Source of the DNA: Myotis daubentonii
Taxonomy: Eukaryota; Chordata; Mammalia; Chiroptera; Vespertilionidae
Reading direction: 5' to 3'
Assembly (NCBI RefSeq): GCF_963259705.1
Contig: NC_081841.1
Coordinates: 89,045,063-89,109,062 of the forward strand
DNA: 64,000 nucleotides
Part shown: piece by piece, positions 32,665-44,366 of the stretch
Layout: every line of letters starts with the position of its first letter
Numbering within the stretch: the first letter of the stretch is position 1
Translations under genes and position numbers: made by a program
Notes under the pieces: generated by a model
Told to the model about the DNA's origin: nothing
What the model saw: only the letters and a program-made list of their open reading frames with translations
Database searches by the model: none

Positions 32665-34234
32665 GATTCAATAACTGTTAAAGCAAGTTCTTCATCATTG
32701 TTATTTAAGATTGCATTGACTATTGTCCTTGTTTGTTTGTTTGTTGTTAATACTCACCTGAGGATATTTTTTCCATTGATTTTTCTTTATACTGAGATTT
32801 ATTATTTACTGTTTAAGAAATTTATGACTGCCTCAAGTTTATAAGATATACCTTATATTTTCCTTTAAAATGGATTATTATTTACCATAGCTATTTACTT
32901 TTGCTGTCTTTCTAGAATTGAGTCTTATGTATAGTGGGGGTTAGTACCATTTATTGCAAAGACCAAACTTTCCGCTGAACTGTTATCACTTTTGTCCTAA
33001 ATCATTTGGTTCTGTTTTTTCCTTCTAAAATCTATATTTGCCATAGTTTTCTTATTGAGATTCATTCTGGATATTTTCTTTTAGCTTCTTTTCCAGCTCA
33101 CTACTTTCCCTTTTCATATAGGTCTAATCAACTGCTAAGCCCATCTCCAGAATTCTTCATTTTAATTATTACATTTTAAAATTTCTATAATTTTATTTTA
33201 AAATATATTTTCTTTAGCTTTCAATTCTCTCCTTAAAGTCTCACTAATCCTATTTATCTCCTTTAACATAGCAATTTATATTTACAATCTTCGTCTTACA
33301 ACTGCAAAAGCCTTAAGCCCCTCTTTTCATTTTGGCACTTGCTGTCCAATCCCTTTGTGGTTGGTTAATTTACTTTGAGGCCTGGGCATGATATTTAAAA
33401 AATAATTACAAACCAAGAATGTTCTCTTTCTCCACAGATGATAGGGTTTTCTATCTGCCACATGTCTGACTCTAGAAATCTACAGTCTCTTTAATGTGAT
33501 TTCAGAATTTGAAGTGTTTCAAAGCGAGGTTTTCATCTCTGCCAGGGCCATACGACTTCCCAGTTCACCTTCATGGAGTGCATATAATTTGCTGGTGCTA
33601 TACCTACTCTCTTGGGTCTGGTCCCCAATTTTCATCCTTATCCCCATGAGGCACTCAGTAGTACCACTCCTCAATGGGAAAGTGTTTTGAATTAGTTTGT
33701 AATTACTGCAAATAAAATTTTTCCTCAAGAACTTTTTTTAAAAGCATTTTTCCAAACAAACCAAGTTTCTTGTTGAAGATAATCATGTTATGATTTCAGG
33801 CATTCACAAATACTTTCACCTCGTTAGGTATAAAGTCCTTGATCGAGAGGCACTAGCTTCTTCTTCTGAAGCTTGTGTGAGAGTTTAGCTATTATGTAAA
33901 ATTTTATGATGCCTTAAGCAGGGAAAATGTACATAATTTGACTCTGCAAATAGTAAGCATAGGTGGCCTTGCATAGAAGGTGGCAGAAAATAGGTCCTAG
34001 AAATGTCTGAGGTAATGGCATAGGTCACACATTTATAGGATGGCTTTGGGGTTTCAGAACAAGAATCAGGAACAATGATATATGTATTTCAGGCCTGGCT
34101 GAGATAGAGGGGGCGGGGGGAAGCGATTGCCTTTGCTATGAGCCTGGAATGTTTTGTGGGAAGGATGGGTGGTAGTGAACTGTTGAGATGTGTAATCAGA
34201 ATTCTGCCTTCGTGTGTTAACCCAACAGTTAGGA
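32665..34234. other. Mixed: VES tail fragment and probable old L1, rest unassigned
   Basis: At 32729-32790 a reversed SINE tail fragment (GTTAATACTCACCTGAGGAT, TTTTTTCCATTGATTTTT) is visible without its head. Around 32930-33010, CCATTTATTGCAAAGACC resembles reversed L1 ORF2. The remainder to 34234 has no feature I can name. Confidence 0.4.
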
Positions 34235-34615
34235 AAATTATGATATTATAATTTTATAAATTATATATATACATATATATATATATATATAATTGTATAC
34301 AATATCCTATTAGTTGCAGGTATACATCATAATGTTTTGATATTTATATGCATTACAAAATTATCTCCACAGTAAGTCTAGTTACCATCTGTCATTATAC
34401 AAAATTATCACAATATTGTTGCCTATATTTTTATACTGAACATCCCCATGAATTATTTATTTTATAACTGGAAATTTCAACATTTTACTCACCTTTACTA
34501 ATTTTGCTTGCCTACCCCCAACTCTACCCACCTCTGGTAACTACCAGGTTGTTTCCTATATCTATGAGGCTGTTTCCGTTTTATTTAGTTTAAATACAGC
34601 AATAAATAAAATAAT
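34235..34615 (-). mobile_element. L1 3' UTR, minus strand
   Basis: Reversed old L1 3' end: GGTATACATCATAATGTTTT, AGTAAGTCTAGTTACCATCT, CCATGAATTATTTATTTTAT and CTCTGGTAACTACCAGGTTG. It starts in a (TA)n run at about 34257-34291. Confidence 0.75.
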
Positions 34616-35907
34616 CTTCCCAAAGGAGTTTGCACTTTCAGACTGCCAAGTCCCTCAGCAGTTTGAAGGCTAGCCTAAGAGAGAGGGTCATAGGAGGAGG
34701 GAAGGCTCAGAAACTAGAATAACAAAGAGCATTAATGAGGCCTGCAATACATAGTGAAAGTCTAGGAATGGAAGAGATTATGATGGGGGAGGGCCCAGCC
34801 ATGCCTATTGATTTTGTTGCCATGAAAAGAATACCCAAATCTCCTATGTTTTCCTTTGTTAAGCTAGTAGGCTAGGACAAAACTTTAATAATGAAAATAG
34901 TTAAGTACTATACAAGAGGTCAATGATAAGCTGCTTTTGTGTATAATGGATTATCTGCCCTGCATCTTGCCCAGTGTAGTAGGTACTAAGGAAAGAAGAA
35001 AGGAAGAAAGAAGCAAAGGAAATTTTGTTTGTGTGTTCAGGAGTTTCACTAATTTTAAAACACTTGATCTAACATTTATTGCTGAAAAGGGCAAAAGAGA
35101 AGAAAGTCAATGAGTGGTAGGTCTTTATTCTTGCTAAAGTATCAAAACCAATTAAATGTGTTTGCCTATCACTAATAAATGAGGTTTTTAAAACAGTAGC
35201 TATTCTATTACTTCAGAATCAATCTGTGATACTTTTCTGGTCAAAGCAATAAATTTCTACTTTGTATTCTTTCAAATATTTAAAAAGTAGTATTTTAGAG
35301 CATAATTTTCTCTTACATACTTTGAAGTATGAAACTTTGAGATATCTAATGAGTGTTTAATACAAATATTTGTGCAGACTTGAAGGTCCCAATATACTCT
35401 CCCTTTCCTGCTTCCTTCCCAAGTCCTCCCTTCCTGCCCACACACAGATACATACCTACCCTTCTACATCTTACCATTATGTTTTCTGAAAATTATATGG
35501 CTTTCTATCGGGGTGAGAATGCAAAATGAGCTTCATACATTCCAGAAGATTTTATAAACTCTGCCAGCTGCACATCTGGTATGTAAGATGACTGTAGTGC
35601 TCTTTAATCAGCAGCATCTATATCTATGCTTTGGGCACTTGTCAGAAACTTACACTACAAATTGACTGCAAATAATCAGGGCTTGTCAAAAGTGACTTGA
35701 GCAAGGGATGATTTAAAGAGACAAGCTAACCAGTTACTCTTATATATTCTCCAAGCTCTGACCTATGTTAAGAAAAATAATCAGGACATAACATTGCTGA
35801 ACAATGTCATTCATCTTCCTGAAGTTAAAATTGGAACATGTGTAACTTAAGAGGAATTCATTTTTACAAAGATTCTTTGTTGTTGGTAGTAGCCTTCCCA
35901 AACCACT
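34616..35907. other. Unassigned DNA
   Basis: No gene or clear repeat recognised. Confidence 0.45.
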
Positions 35908-35929
35908 GTGCGTGTGTGTGTGTGTGTGT

Positions 35930-35968
<39 letters not shown>

Positions 35969-35980
35969 TGTGTGTGTGTT
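35908..35980. repeat. (TG)n microsatellite
   Basis: Long (GT)n run with single interruptions (GAGTG, TATG), followed shortly by the reversed SINE at 36021. Confidence 0.95.
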
Positions 35981-36020
35981 TGTTTTTTAAACTAATTTTC
36001 TCTGAATTACTGTTTGTTTG

Positions 36021-36222
36021 TTTTTTTAATATATTTTATTGATTTTTTTACAGAGAGGACCGGAGAAGTATAGAGAATTAGAAACATTGGTCAACTGCTT
36101 CCTGCACACCCCCTACTGGGGATGTGCCTTCAACCAAGGTACATGCCCTTGACTGGAATTGAACCTGGGACCCTTCAGTCCACAGGCTGATGCTCTATCC
36201 ACTGAGCCAAACCAGTCAGGGC
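36021..36222 (-). mobile_element. VES-type SINE
   Basis: T-run, AATATATTTTATTGATTTTT, CCCCTACTGGGGATGTGCC, CATGCCCTTGACTGGAATTG and GATGCTCTATCCACTGAGCC. Reverse orientation. The right flank, GTGTGTGTG, may be part of a target duplication derived from the adjacent TG run. Confidence 0.93.
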
Positions 36223-37180
36223 GTGTGTGTGCTTTTTAAGAGCTGTTTCAGATTCATACCAACATTGACGGGAAGGTGTAGAGATTTCCCATATGCTTCT
36301 TCTCCAGCACATGCACAGCCTCCTCCATTGTCAACATCTCTCCAATTGCTGGACCTACATTGATGAAGTATAGTCACCCAAAGCCCATAGTTTACATTAG
36401 GGTTTACTCTAGGTGTTGTACATTCTATGGGTTTGGACAAATGTACAATGACATAAATCCATCATTATGGTATCATATAGAATATTTTCACTGCTCAAAA
36501 AATCCTCTCTGCTCTGCCTATTCATTCCCCCTCAGATCACCCCCAACCCCTAGCAACCGCTAATGCTTTCACCGTCTCCTTAGTTTTGCCTTTTCCAGAA
36601 TGTCATATAGTTAGAATTGTACAGTATGTAGCCTTTTCAGAATGGCTTCTTGCACATAGCAATATCCATTTAAGGTTTCTCCATGTCCTTACATGGCTCA
36701 ATAGATCATTTCTTTTTAGTGCTGAATAATATACTATTGTGTGGATGTGCCACAGTTTATTTATCCTTTCAGCTACTGGGGGACATCTTGGCTGCTTCCA
36801 AGTATGGGCAATTATGAATAAAGCTGCTATTAAAATCTGTGTGCAGGTTTTTGCATGGGCATGTTTTCAACTACTTTGATTAAATACCAAGAAGTGCTAT
36901 TGTTAGATCAAATGGTAAGAGTATATGTAGTTTTATAAAAACAAAACAAAACACCAATCTTCTAAAGTACCATTTTGTATTCCCACCAGCAATGAGTGAG
37001 ACTTCTGATGTCCCACATTGTCGCCAGCATTTGGTGTTGTCAGTGTTCTGAATTTTTGCCGCTGCCTCTTGGCTTCTTGTATAAGATCAAATTTGGACTT
37101 TGGCCATTCTCATGGGTGTGTAGTGGTATCTTGTTTTTTTAATTTGCATTTCTCAGATGACACATGATGTAGAGCTTATT

Positions 37181-37280
37181 TGTCATCTATGTATCTTCTT
37201 TGGTGAGGTGTCCATTAATATATTAGGCCCTGTCATCTATGTATCTTCTTTGGTGAGGTGTCCATTAATATATTAGGCCC
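37181..37280. repeat. Exact 50-bp tandem duplication
   Basis: TGTCATCTATGTATCTTCTT through TATTAGGCCC occurs twice back to back (37181-37230 and 37231-37280) with no difference, inside old diverged L1. A recent duplication, or an assembly artefact. Confidence 0.97.
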
Positions 37281-37326
37281 ATTTTATAATCAGATGGTTT
37301 GTTTTCCCATAGTTGAATTTTAAAAG

Positions 37327-37328
<2 letters not shown>

Positions 37329-37374
<46 letters not shown>
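37329..37374. repeat. (AT)n microsatellite
   Basis: About 22 TA units at the junction between the L1 and the 3' end of the tubulin pseudogene. It may have grown from the pseudogene's A-tail or from the insertion target. Confidence 0.95.
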
Positions 37375-37378
<4 letters not shown>

Positions 37379-37394
37379 AATGAAAACAACTTTA

Positions 37395-37700
<306 letters not shown>

Positions 37701-38052
37701 TCACTGCACTTTGGCAGGTCTCCACCAGGGACCACAGTGGGAGGCTGGTAGTTAATGCCAATTTTGAAGCCAGTGGAGTACCAGTCCATGAACTGGATGC
37801 TGTGCTTGGTCTTGATGGTGGCAATGGCAGCATTGACATCTTTGGGGACCAGGTCACCACGGTACAACAGGCAGCAAGCCATGGCGAGGGTCACATTTCA
37901 CCATCTGATTGGCTGGCTCAAAGTATACATTGCTGATTTCTGCTCATGATAGGCTTTCTCAGCAGTGATGACAGGGGCATATGTGGCCAGAGGGAAGTGG
38001 ATGCAGGGATAGGGCACCAGGTTGGTCTGGAATTCAGTCAGATCAACATTCA

Positions 38053-38687
<635 letters not shown>

Positions 38688-38992
38688 GAGAACTCCAGCT
38701 TGGACTTCTTGCCATAATCGACGGAGAGATGTTCCATCAGCAGGGAGGTGAACCCAGAACGAGATCCCCCACCAAAGCTGTGGAAAACCAAGAAGCCCGG
38801 AAGGCCTGTGCTGGTCAGCCAGTTTCCGAATTCGGTCCAGGACCAGGTCAATGATCTCCTTGCCAATAGTGTAGTGTCCACGGGCATAGTTATTGGCAGC
38901 ATCTTCCTTGCCTGTGATCAGCTGCTCAGGGTGGAAAAGCTGGCAACAGGTACCATTGTGAACTTTATCAGTGACTGTGGGTTCCAAGTCTA

Positions 38993-39259
<267 letters not shown>

Positions 39260-39833
39260 CTACCAAGAAACCAGGGTAGAAGTCTTCTTTATATATTTTA
39301 AATGGCAAATGGGTCTTTTGTAAATACTTTTTCCAAGTGTGTGGCTTCTAATTCCCTTGACATTGTGTTTTGTTAATGAAGTCCAGCTTATCAACATTTC
39401 TTGCATGAATCATGACTTTGGTATTGTAGCTAAAAAGTCATCACCAAACCCAGTATCATCTAGATTTTCTCCTATATTATCTTTGAGAAGTTTTATAGTT
39501 TTGCATTTTATATTTTGTTCTGTAATTTAAGTTAATTTTATGAGGGATGTAAGATCTACATCTAGATTCTTTTTTCTTCTTCTTGTGTATATCCAGTTTT
39601 AACAAAGATTTTAAAGTATTTTAAGAATTATATTTTCACTTATTGTCCAATTATCATGTAAAAACATTATAATGATCTATGAGATAAGTTAATCCTAGAA
39701 ATCAGAATAAAATATATAGTATTTTCAAATGACTTTTCCATGCTTTATTTAGTAGACAACTAAATTACTTATACTTTTTCCCTCTGGCTGTCAGGAAGCT
39801 CAAATATGACTTAGTATTATATTTCTATCTAGT

Positions 39834-39837
<4 letters not shown>

Positions 39838-39865
<28 letters not shown>

Positions 39866-40085
39866 TTGAATGTTTAATGTTGACATAATTGCATCTGCCC
39901 TTTGCCTACCTCCTCCACCTCCTTTGGTCTTCACCAAACTATTGTCTATGTCCATGGAATATGAGTATATGTTCTTTAGCTAATTCCTTCACCTTCTTTA
40001 TCCAGATATCCCACCCCTGGAGCACCAGTCAATCTGACCCTTATATCCATGCTTCTGGTTGCATCTAGTACAATTTAATTAATAA
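39838..40085 (-). mobile_element. Truncated L1/HAL1-type 3' UTR, minus strand
   Basis: An (ATTT)n run at 39838-39867 (reversed tail) is followed by AATGTTTAATGTTGACATAA, TTGCATCTGCCCTTTGCCTA and CACCAAACTATTGTCTATGT. The same 3' UTR text occurs at 61136-61330 and 63090-63400. Confidence 0.78.
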
Positions 40086-40291
40086 ATAACAATGCAAAAA
40101 GGAAAATACTATCTGGATACTGCAGGGGAGAAAAAGTAAATTCCCCAACCCATGTTTAACCAAGATTACTGTCTCTTATACTTGTCAGGGGGAGAAGAGA
40201 AGCTAAGGCAAGGGAACAAACAAGGCTAGGTACCATCATGCTTATTGAAGGTTCCTAAAGACTGAATTAAGAGGAGAGCAAAGAGGAAAAG

Positions 40292-41061
40292 TGCCGGGGT
40301 CCTGCCCCAGCGGGTCCAGGGGTCCCCAAAGGTGTGGACGGAGTCGGTGAAGAAGGAATGTCACGGAGACAGCGTTCAGTTGATCAGCAGCCTAGCCAGG
40401 ATCTCCAGCCCGGATCTCCAGAGAGGTTCTGCTTCGGATCTCCAGCGAGGTTCTGTAGCCATGTTCCCTCGCTAGGTTCTCCAGCCAGGTTCTGTCCAGG
40501 CTCTCCAGTCAGGTTCAGTGTCCAGGTTCCAGTCAGGTTCTCCTGCCAATCTCTGTAGTCAGGTTCAGTCCAGGATCCCTTGCCATGTTCTCCCGCTAGG
40601 CTCTGTCTCTAGGCTCCGAGGCCAGTCCCGGTCCAGGATCCTCTGGCATGCTCTCGCCAGCGAAGTTCTTCTGTCTCTAGGCTCCGTGTAGGTTCTGTCT
40701 TCTGAATTCTGTCTCCTGAGTTCTGTGTTCTGAGTTCTGAGTGTTTCTGTCTTGTTACAACTGTATTTATACCAGTTGATTCAATCCTATCAATCTCTAT
40801 TACAAAGGTTAGGGCGTTTCTTATCTCCATTCCAGGGAGAAAAGATTATGTAGTTTAAGCATGATTGTTCATAGTTAAAGGGATTAATTACCCGCCTGGC
40901 ACTTAGTTAAGAGGTTTTATTCCCTCCCTAACTTCAGGGGAAAATCCCTACCTGGGGAAACCACCTTTCTCAGAGACCTTGGTTAAAACACATAGTGCCA
41001 AGAACAGTATGCCATATATGCCAGGTCCCTTGAAACAGCAAGCATGGACCGGCTCCCGGCA
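40292..41061 (-). mobile_element. Solo LTR, same family as the 27-kb provirus
   Basis: Begins TGCCGGGGTCC and ends CCGGCTCCCGGCA. The exact 6-bp duplication GAAAAG is at 40286-40291 and 41062-41067. It aligns along its whole length with the 750-bp proviral LTRs, with scattered substitutions and small indels (770 bp here). Minus-sense TATA at 40764-40771. Older than the provirus or a sister subfamily. Confidence 0.95.
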
Positions 41062-41067
41062 GAAAAG

Positions 41068-43410
41068 GAAACATTTGATCTGGGGCTGTCTGAAGATCTG
41101 TATGAATGAGATTAGCATCTTCACTATGCTCTTATTGAAGATTTGGAGAGGAGGAAAAGTATTTCAGGTAGAAGAAAAGGTCAATGAACTACATAGGGAT
41201 TACTAAATGGTCTTGTTTGATTGGAGCAAAAGATGTGTGATACTGTGTAGTATGAAATAAGCATGAAAAGGTAAATTTTATTGTATATTGTGTATGGCTT
41301 TGAAAGCTACAGTAAAGAACATTAATTATTCATTCACATCATTAATTTTTTAATATTTGTGGTGAGATTTATTCTGTATTTTAATTTAATAATTTTAATA
41401 ATTATTTTGTTTTTAATAGTGTAAGCTGCCTCAAATTCATTTGATTTTATCAAAAAATAAATAGCACAATACATAAATGTCAGTAAGAAAGAATAAATTC
41501 CAATAATAATCTTTTTAAAATATAATTTAAAACAGCTCTCTGATGTAGGATAGAAGGGGAATCAAATGACAGCTAAAATTGTCTATATTCTCTACTAGCA
41601 AAACAATATGCAAAGTATTTTTTCACATTTTATTTATTCATATAAATCTGGTTTATAGCTAATGTCATCTCTATTTTATAGCTAATATTCTGAAGTCAAG
41701 ATAAATTAAATGACTTTAATTTTTGAATATTTCTTTGAATATTAAGTGATGTTACCAGATACCCATAGCTCCCAAGTGTTCAAATTGGAAGGCACAACTC
41801 TAAAGCTCATTTTCTTCCCATGACACAGCCATAACTGATAGAACACAGCAATCAATTTGTCCTAATTTTCACATTTCTGTTGAATTTTCAGACAGAAACA
41901 AATGCATTTTCATATAAATGTAATTTCATTAATATACATTCATATATTTTTAAAAACACATAACACAAAATAAACTGGCATAGAGGAAAATCCATTTTTG
42001 GTTTATCTGCAAGCGTGTTTAACAAATATAATTTGTCAACAAAGTCAACTGGTGATAAATGGAAACTTGCACAATGGTTGTAGTTACTATTATACTTTTT
42101 GAAAATTTTTGAGACAATTCATTTTGAGAATAGGTACAGTTTCTGTACCTATATCTATACCAATTGATGATGTTTTGTAGTTGTTTTCTGCAAATGTTGA
42201 TTGACTATAGTCATCTTGGAAATAGCCAAACAGCCCAATCTTGTTGGCTAAGACATCCTAGCATTTAACAAATTCCAGATTTCAGGGACTCACACCTAGA
42301 AAGAAAGACAAAGATCCAAGGCTTTTTGGACTTCAGAACAGAAGAGTTGACTTTCTTTCTAAATCCCCATTCTGTTCACTAAGACAAAGTAAGATCATTG
42401 ACATTAGTTCTTCTCGGGGCTCATAACTATCACTTGAGAAAAAAAATCTCTCTTAGTGTAGTATATGCATCGTAACTGAAATACTCCAGTCCACCTGTGC
42501 ATTTATGTACGTTTAAGTGAAGAATAAAACAAAACATATGCTATAAGAAATGATAGACTGAAGAACCCAGCCCTCCTCCATCACCTTCCAGTGCAACACC
42601 TTCAACAGCTATTGATTAATATGGGGAAAATGCTCAACTCCATACCATGACATTTACCCTTCTCCATGTTCTGTCTCCATCTGGCCATTCTAATATTATC
42701 CCCGCTATAATTTTTCATGTGCCCAGCATTCCATCTGAATAGAAGTACTTGACATTTCCAAAAACATCCCTGTATTTTGTTGGTATGCCATTATAAAAAA
42801 AGACCAGCTGGGCCCTGCTCTCATGGAACTTATTTTTCATTGTCTAGATATATAGGCAGGTCTTACAAGGCCTTTTCAGCCTGTGCACATGAAACGGACC
42901 ATGCTGATCCCTTTTCTGTTTCTCTGAGGATTCTGAGTGTCAGTTTCCATTGCTGGCTACATTCTCTTTTAGGTTTATTATTTCTGATGAGAATGCTATT
43001 TTAAATCTAATTTGCTTGGAAGAGTTCCCACTAAAAGTGAACCCCCCTGTTGTGCAAAATAGGCTGAAGCCTCACAGTCTTTGCAACATTTTGCAATAGT
43101 TATCACATCACCCACACTTGCTACCTAACAGACTCTTACAATCCCTTCCAATTCTCCCCTAGTGCTAAGGGAGAAGTGTCAGAAGCTTCTCACTTGAACT
43201 CACCATTTTCATCATTGCTATCACATGACATTGACCATATTTTCTTTTGCTGTCTGTTGTTGATTCCCTCAAAGCTACCAGTTATTCACATGCCAAGACA
43301 GTACTGTGTGGCCCAAATAGAAACAGAATAATGTTCCTGTTTATTTCTCTATGCCACATTTTTTCCACCTAGGCATAAAAGTATGTGGCTTGCAAATACA
43401 CATCTCATAG
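41068..43410. other. Unassigned DNA with one copy of an inverted sequence pair
   Basis: No gene recognised. Segment 42916-43060 is a diverged reverse-complement relative of 45405-45531 (see that entry). The remainder is AT-rich and featureless to me. Confidence 0.45.
42916..43060 (+). repeat. Unnamed repeat X, plus copy
   Basis: CTGTTTCTCTGAGGATTCTG, CTACATTCTCTTTTAGGTTT and ATTTCTGATGAGAATGC are shared with the reverse complement of 45405-45531. An 18-bp insertion follows GAGAATGC here. It is followed at 43063-43080 by GCTGAAGCCTCACAGTCT, which also occurs at 45535-45552 but in the same orientation. Confidence 0.8.
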
Positions 43411-43814
43411 AATTCTCAGTAGATGAGTGGATGAAAAAAATCTGTGGCACATTTACACCATGGAATACTATGCAGCAGTAAAAAAGAAGGCTCTCAAAAT
43501 GGAGGGATCTGGAGAGTATTATGCTAAGAAAAATAAGCCAGTCAGAGAAAGACAAGTATCCCATGAACTCACTCATATATGAAATCTAATGAACAAAATA
43601 AACTGATGAACAAAATAGATCCAGATACATAGCAGCATGGAACAGACTGTGGAATGTCAGAGGGAAGTAGGGGGAGGAAGAGATCAACTAAAGAACTTGT
43701 ATGCATATATGCATAACCCATGGACACAGACAATAAATGGGGTGGTGAAGGCCTTGGGCATGGGTGGAAGCAGGTTAGAAGAGATGAATAAAGATTAAAA
43801 AAAAAAAAAAAAAA
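43411..43814 (+). mobile_element. 5'-truncated L1 3' end
   Basis: Plus-strand end of ORF2 (CTCAGTAGATGAGTGGATGA, GGAATACTATGCAGCAGTAA, GAGTATTATGCTAAGAAAAA), then 3' UTR (CAGACTGTGGAATGTCAGAG) and an A-run at 43798-43814. The coding part has frameshifts. Confidence 0.9.
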
Positions 43815-43874
43815 GAACACTTCTATTTCTGCTCACAGCTCCTGTCTCCCTCCAGCTGAAGGGATTATCTTTTA

Positions 43875-44366
43875 ACTGGAAGCCCGGTGCATGGATTTGT
43901 GTACTGGTGGGGTCCCTCAGCCTGGCCCGTGCCCTCTCGCAATCCAGAACCCCTCGGGGGATGTCAGAGAGCCAGTTTTGACCCGATCCCCACAGGCCAG
44001 ATTGAGGGACCCCACAGGACTAGATTTGCGCACTGGTGGGGTCTCTCAGCCTGGCCTGTGGGGATTGGGCCGAAACTGGCAGTCCAACATCTCCCAAGGG
44101 GTCCTGGGTTGCGAGAGGGCCTAGACCAGGCCTAGGGACCCCACTGGTGCATGAATCCGTGCACAGTGCCTCTAATATGCATACAAGATCTTTGGTTAAT
44201 CTCTTCCCACCCTCCCCCTTCCCTCTGAGATTCATCCATCTGTTTCATGTTCCATGTTTATGCATTGAGCGTCTGCCCCCTGGTGGCCAGTGCACATCAT
44301 AGCTACCGGTCAAATAGTCAAGCAAAAGGTCAGACACTTAGCATATTAGCCTTTTATATATCTAGA
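43875..44366 (-). mobile_element. Compound HeliBat-type Helitron
   Basis: In minus sense the 5' end is TCTAGATATATAAAAGGC at 44366 and the 3' end is the decayed CTAG at 43875 (plus GAAGCCCGGTGCATGG). Inside lie two more Helitron 3'-end signatures: CTAGATTTGCGCACTGGTGG at about 44021 (minus) and GCATGAATCCGTGCACAGTG at about 44148-44170 (plus). A piece of L1-type 3' UTR occupies about 44175-44262. It is a nest of Helitron ends rather than a single element. Confidence 0.75.
44273..44286 (-). promoter_or_regulatory. CTCF-core-like motif in Helitron
   Basis: In minus sense CCACCAGGGGGCAG, identical to the motif in the Helitron at 25445. Here only one arm of the inverted pair is present. Match by sequence only. 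Confidence 0.5.
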
